Made by a program: the position numbers and the translations under genes | The notes under the pieces: generated by a model | What the model was told of the DNA's origin: nothing | Databases searched by the model: none | The model's input: the letters and a program-made list of their open reading frames with translations, nothing else | Shown here: one piece after another, positions 63,242 through 64,000 of the stretch | Numbering within the stretch: the first letter of the stretch is position 1 | How the letters are laid out: every line of letters starts with the position of its first letter | From: Paenibacillus rhizosphaerae | GTDB lineage: Bacteria > Bacillota > Bacilli > Paenibacillales > Paenibacillaceae | Length of the DNA: 64,000 nucleotides | NCBI RefSeq assembly: GCF_014192015.1 | Contig: NZ_JACHXJ010000001.1 | Coordinates: forward strand, 1,178,001-1,242,000 | Direction: 5' to 3'

Positions 63242-64000
63242 ATGAGCAATGCTTTGGTTCAAATCGTGATGCGGAAAAGAAATCAACAGAAAAATGCGCA
63301 GCTGCTTCGCATAACCGCACCCGAAGGAATCGCCGAATCCGGCTTTGTGCGTATTGGCGGGATTGAACAATGGGTGACCGTCCGGGGGGAGAACCGGCGC
63401 AATCCGGTACTGCTGTTAGTTCACGGGGGGCCGGGATCGGTATACTCCATCTTCAGTCCACTTCTGCGTTCCTGGGAGAAGGATTTTACGATCGTGCAGT
63501 GGGATCAGCGGGGAGCAGGGAAGACCTTTCGGCGCAACGGCAAACAAGGCAGCGGATCGCTGACCTTCGACCGGTTGGCGAAGGACGGGATCGAGTTATC
63601 CGAATATCTATGCGGCAAGCTCCAGCAGACAAAGCTGATTCTGGTTGGCAGTTCGGCGGGCAGCCTTACCGGCATCATGATGGCCGCGCGTCGTCCGGAT
63701 TTATACCACGCTTATGTAGGGACGGATCAGAACGCTCCCGATCCCGAACACGTTGGACATCGATTGCTGCTGGAAGCATTCCGGACTACAGGGAACCGGA
63801 AGGGGGCCGAACTGCTTGAGCGGATGGGGAACGATCCTTCTTCCTGGAACAGCAGGGATATCGATGCACGTAATCGGCTTATGGTGAAGGCGATTCGCGG
63901 TGTCCCCAACATGATCACGGATTTGATCATGCCTTCGATGCTGTCATCTCCGGAACACACGATGAGGGATATGACGGATATGTTTAAAGGCATGAAATTT
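63242..64000 (+). CDS. Alpha/beta hydrolase (proline iminopeptidase-like), cut by the window end
   Basis: The frame is open from ATG 63242 to the end of the window (253 codons). It has the oxyanion motif LLLVHGGPGSVYS, VQWDQRGAGKTF, and the nucleophile elbow LVGSSAGSLTG near residue 140, all as in proline iminopeptidase-type hydrolases. The Asp and His of the triad lie beyond the window. GCGGGGA precedes the start. A palindromic operator overlaps its promoter, so it is probably repressed until an inducer appears. Confidence 0.82.
   Translation, partial: MSNALVQIVMRKRNQQKNAQLLRITAPEGIAESGFVRIGGIEQWVTVRGENRRNPVLLLVHGGPGSVYSIFSPLLRSWEKDFTIVQWDQRGAGKTFRRNGKQGSGSLTFDRLAKDGIELSEYLCGKLQQTKLILVGSSAGSLTGIMMAARRPDLYHAYVGTDQNAPDPEHVGHRLLLEAFRTTGNRKGAELLERMGNDPSSWNSRDIDARNRLMVKAIRGVPNMITDLIMPSMLSSPEHTMRDMTDMFKGMKF

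Noticed and set aside
1..64000. Search for tRNA, rRNA, CRISPR arrays, insertion sequences and prophage genes.
   Set aside because: No cloverleaf sequences, repeat-spacer arrays, transposases or phage structural genes were recognised by reading; a covariance-model scan could still find small RNAs.

Overview
The window reads as a chromosome segment of a spore-forming Firmicute of the Paenibacillus type. The evidence is CotF-family spore coat genes, a Kin-like sensor kinase, two LplABC-type sugar ABC transporters (one with a YesM/YesN-style two-component system), Gram-positive lipoproteins, strong AGGAGG ribosome binding sites, and moderately GC-rich DNA with U-tract terminators. I see no rRNA, tRNA, CRISPR array, phage or insertion sequence. 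The assignment to genus is inference.

Layout. 1-7.0 kb: a T-box-like leader, a stand-alone UMP kinase paralogue, a DHA2 drug exporter, a sorbitol-type dehydrogenase, a cyclase-family hydrolase, an overlapping GNAT/TagA-type pair and an UlaG-like metallohydrolase. 7.0-7.6 kb: gene debris joining a Crp-like fragment to the tail of a short-chain dehydrogenase. 7.7-13.0 kb: a hypothetical protein, an AraC regulator and a divergent ABC importer (lipoprotein plus two permeases). 13.1-17.5 kb: a kinase with a degenerate GGDEF domain, a small membrane protein, a methyltransferase and an APH-like kinase. 17.7-20.0 kb: a five-gene spore cluster (small coat, CotF, dehydrogenase, small coat, CotF). 20.2-26.6 kb: a Na+/H+ antiporter, a broken hydrolase, a TrmB regulator, an MFS transporter and a decay zone with GH13, HxlR and MFS remnants. 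26.6-35.2 kb: an iron-siderophore lipoprotein with candidate operators, then a second ABC importer with its own two-component system. 35.3-40.3 kb: a serine hydrolase, a methyltransferase, a YrdB-like protein and a TPP riboswitch driving tenA-thiM-thiD. 40.5-50.4 kb: an esterase, a GH29 fucosidase with a TIM-barrel isomerase, NUDIX, Lrp, old yellow enzyme, aldo/keto reductase and an LTA-synthase-like protein. 50.5-55.8 kb: a Bce-type peptide antibiotic detoxification locus. 55.9-58.8 kb: MarR plus hydrolase, and ArsR plus a spermidine-synthase-like protein. 58.8-60.7 kb: a vat-vgb streptogramin resistance operon behind a long attenuator leader. 61-64 kb: a secreted GxGYxYP protein and a hydrolase cut by the window end.

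The most notable element is the vat-vgb leader. A promoter is followed by a candidate three-codon ORF whose stop codon overlaps the first arm of a hairpin. The other arm of that hairpin (58915-58931) is also complementary over 17 nt, with one G-U pair, to the ascending side of an intrinsic terminator (59043-59080) just before vat. This is the classical geometry of ribosome-mediated transcription attenuation: antibiotic-stalled ribosomes would free the antiterminator and switch on resistance to both streptogramin components.
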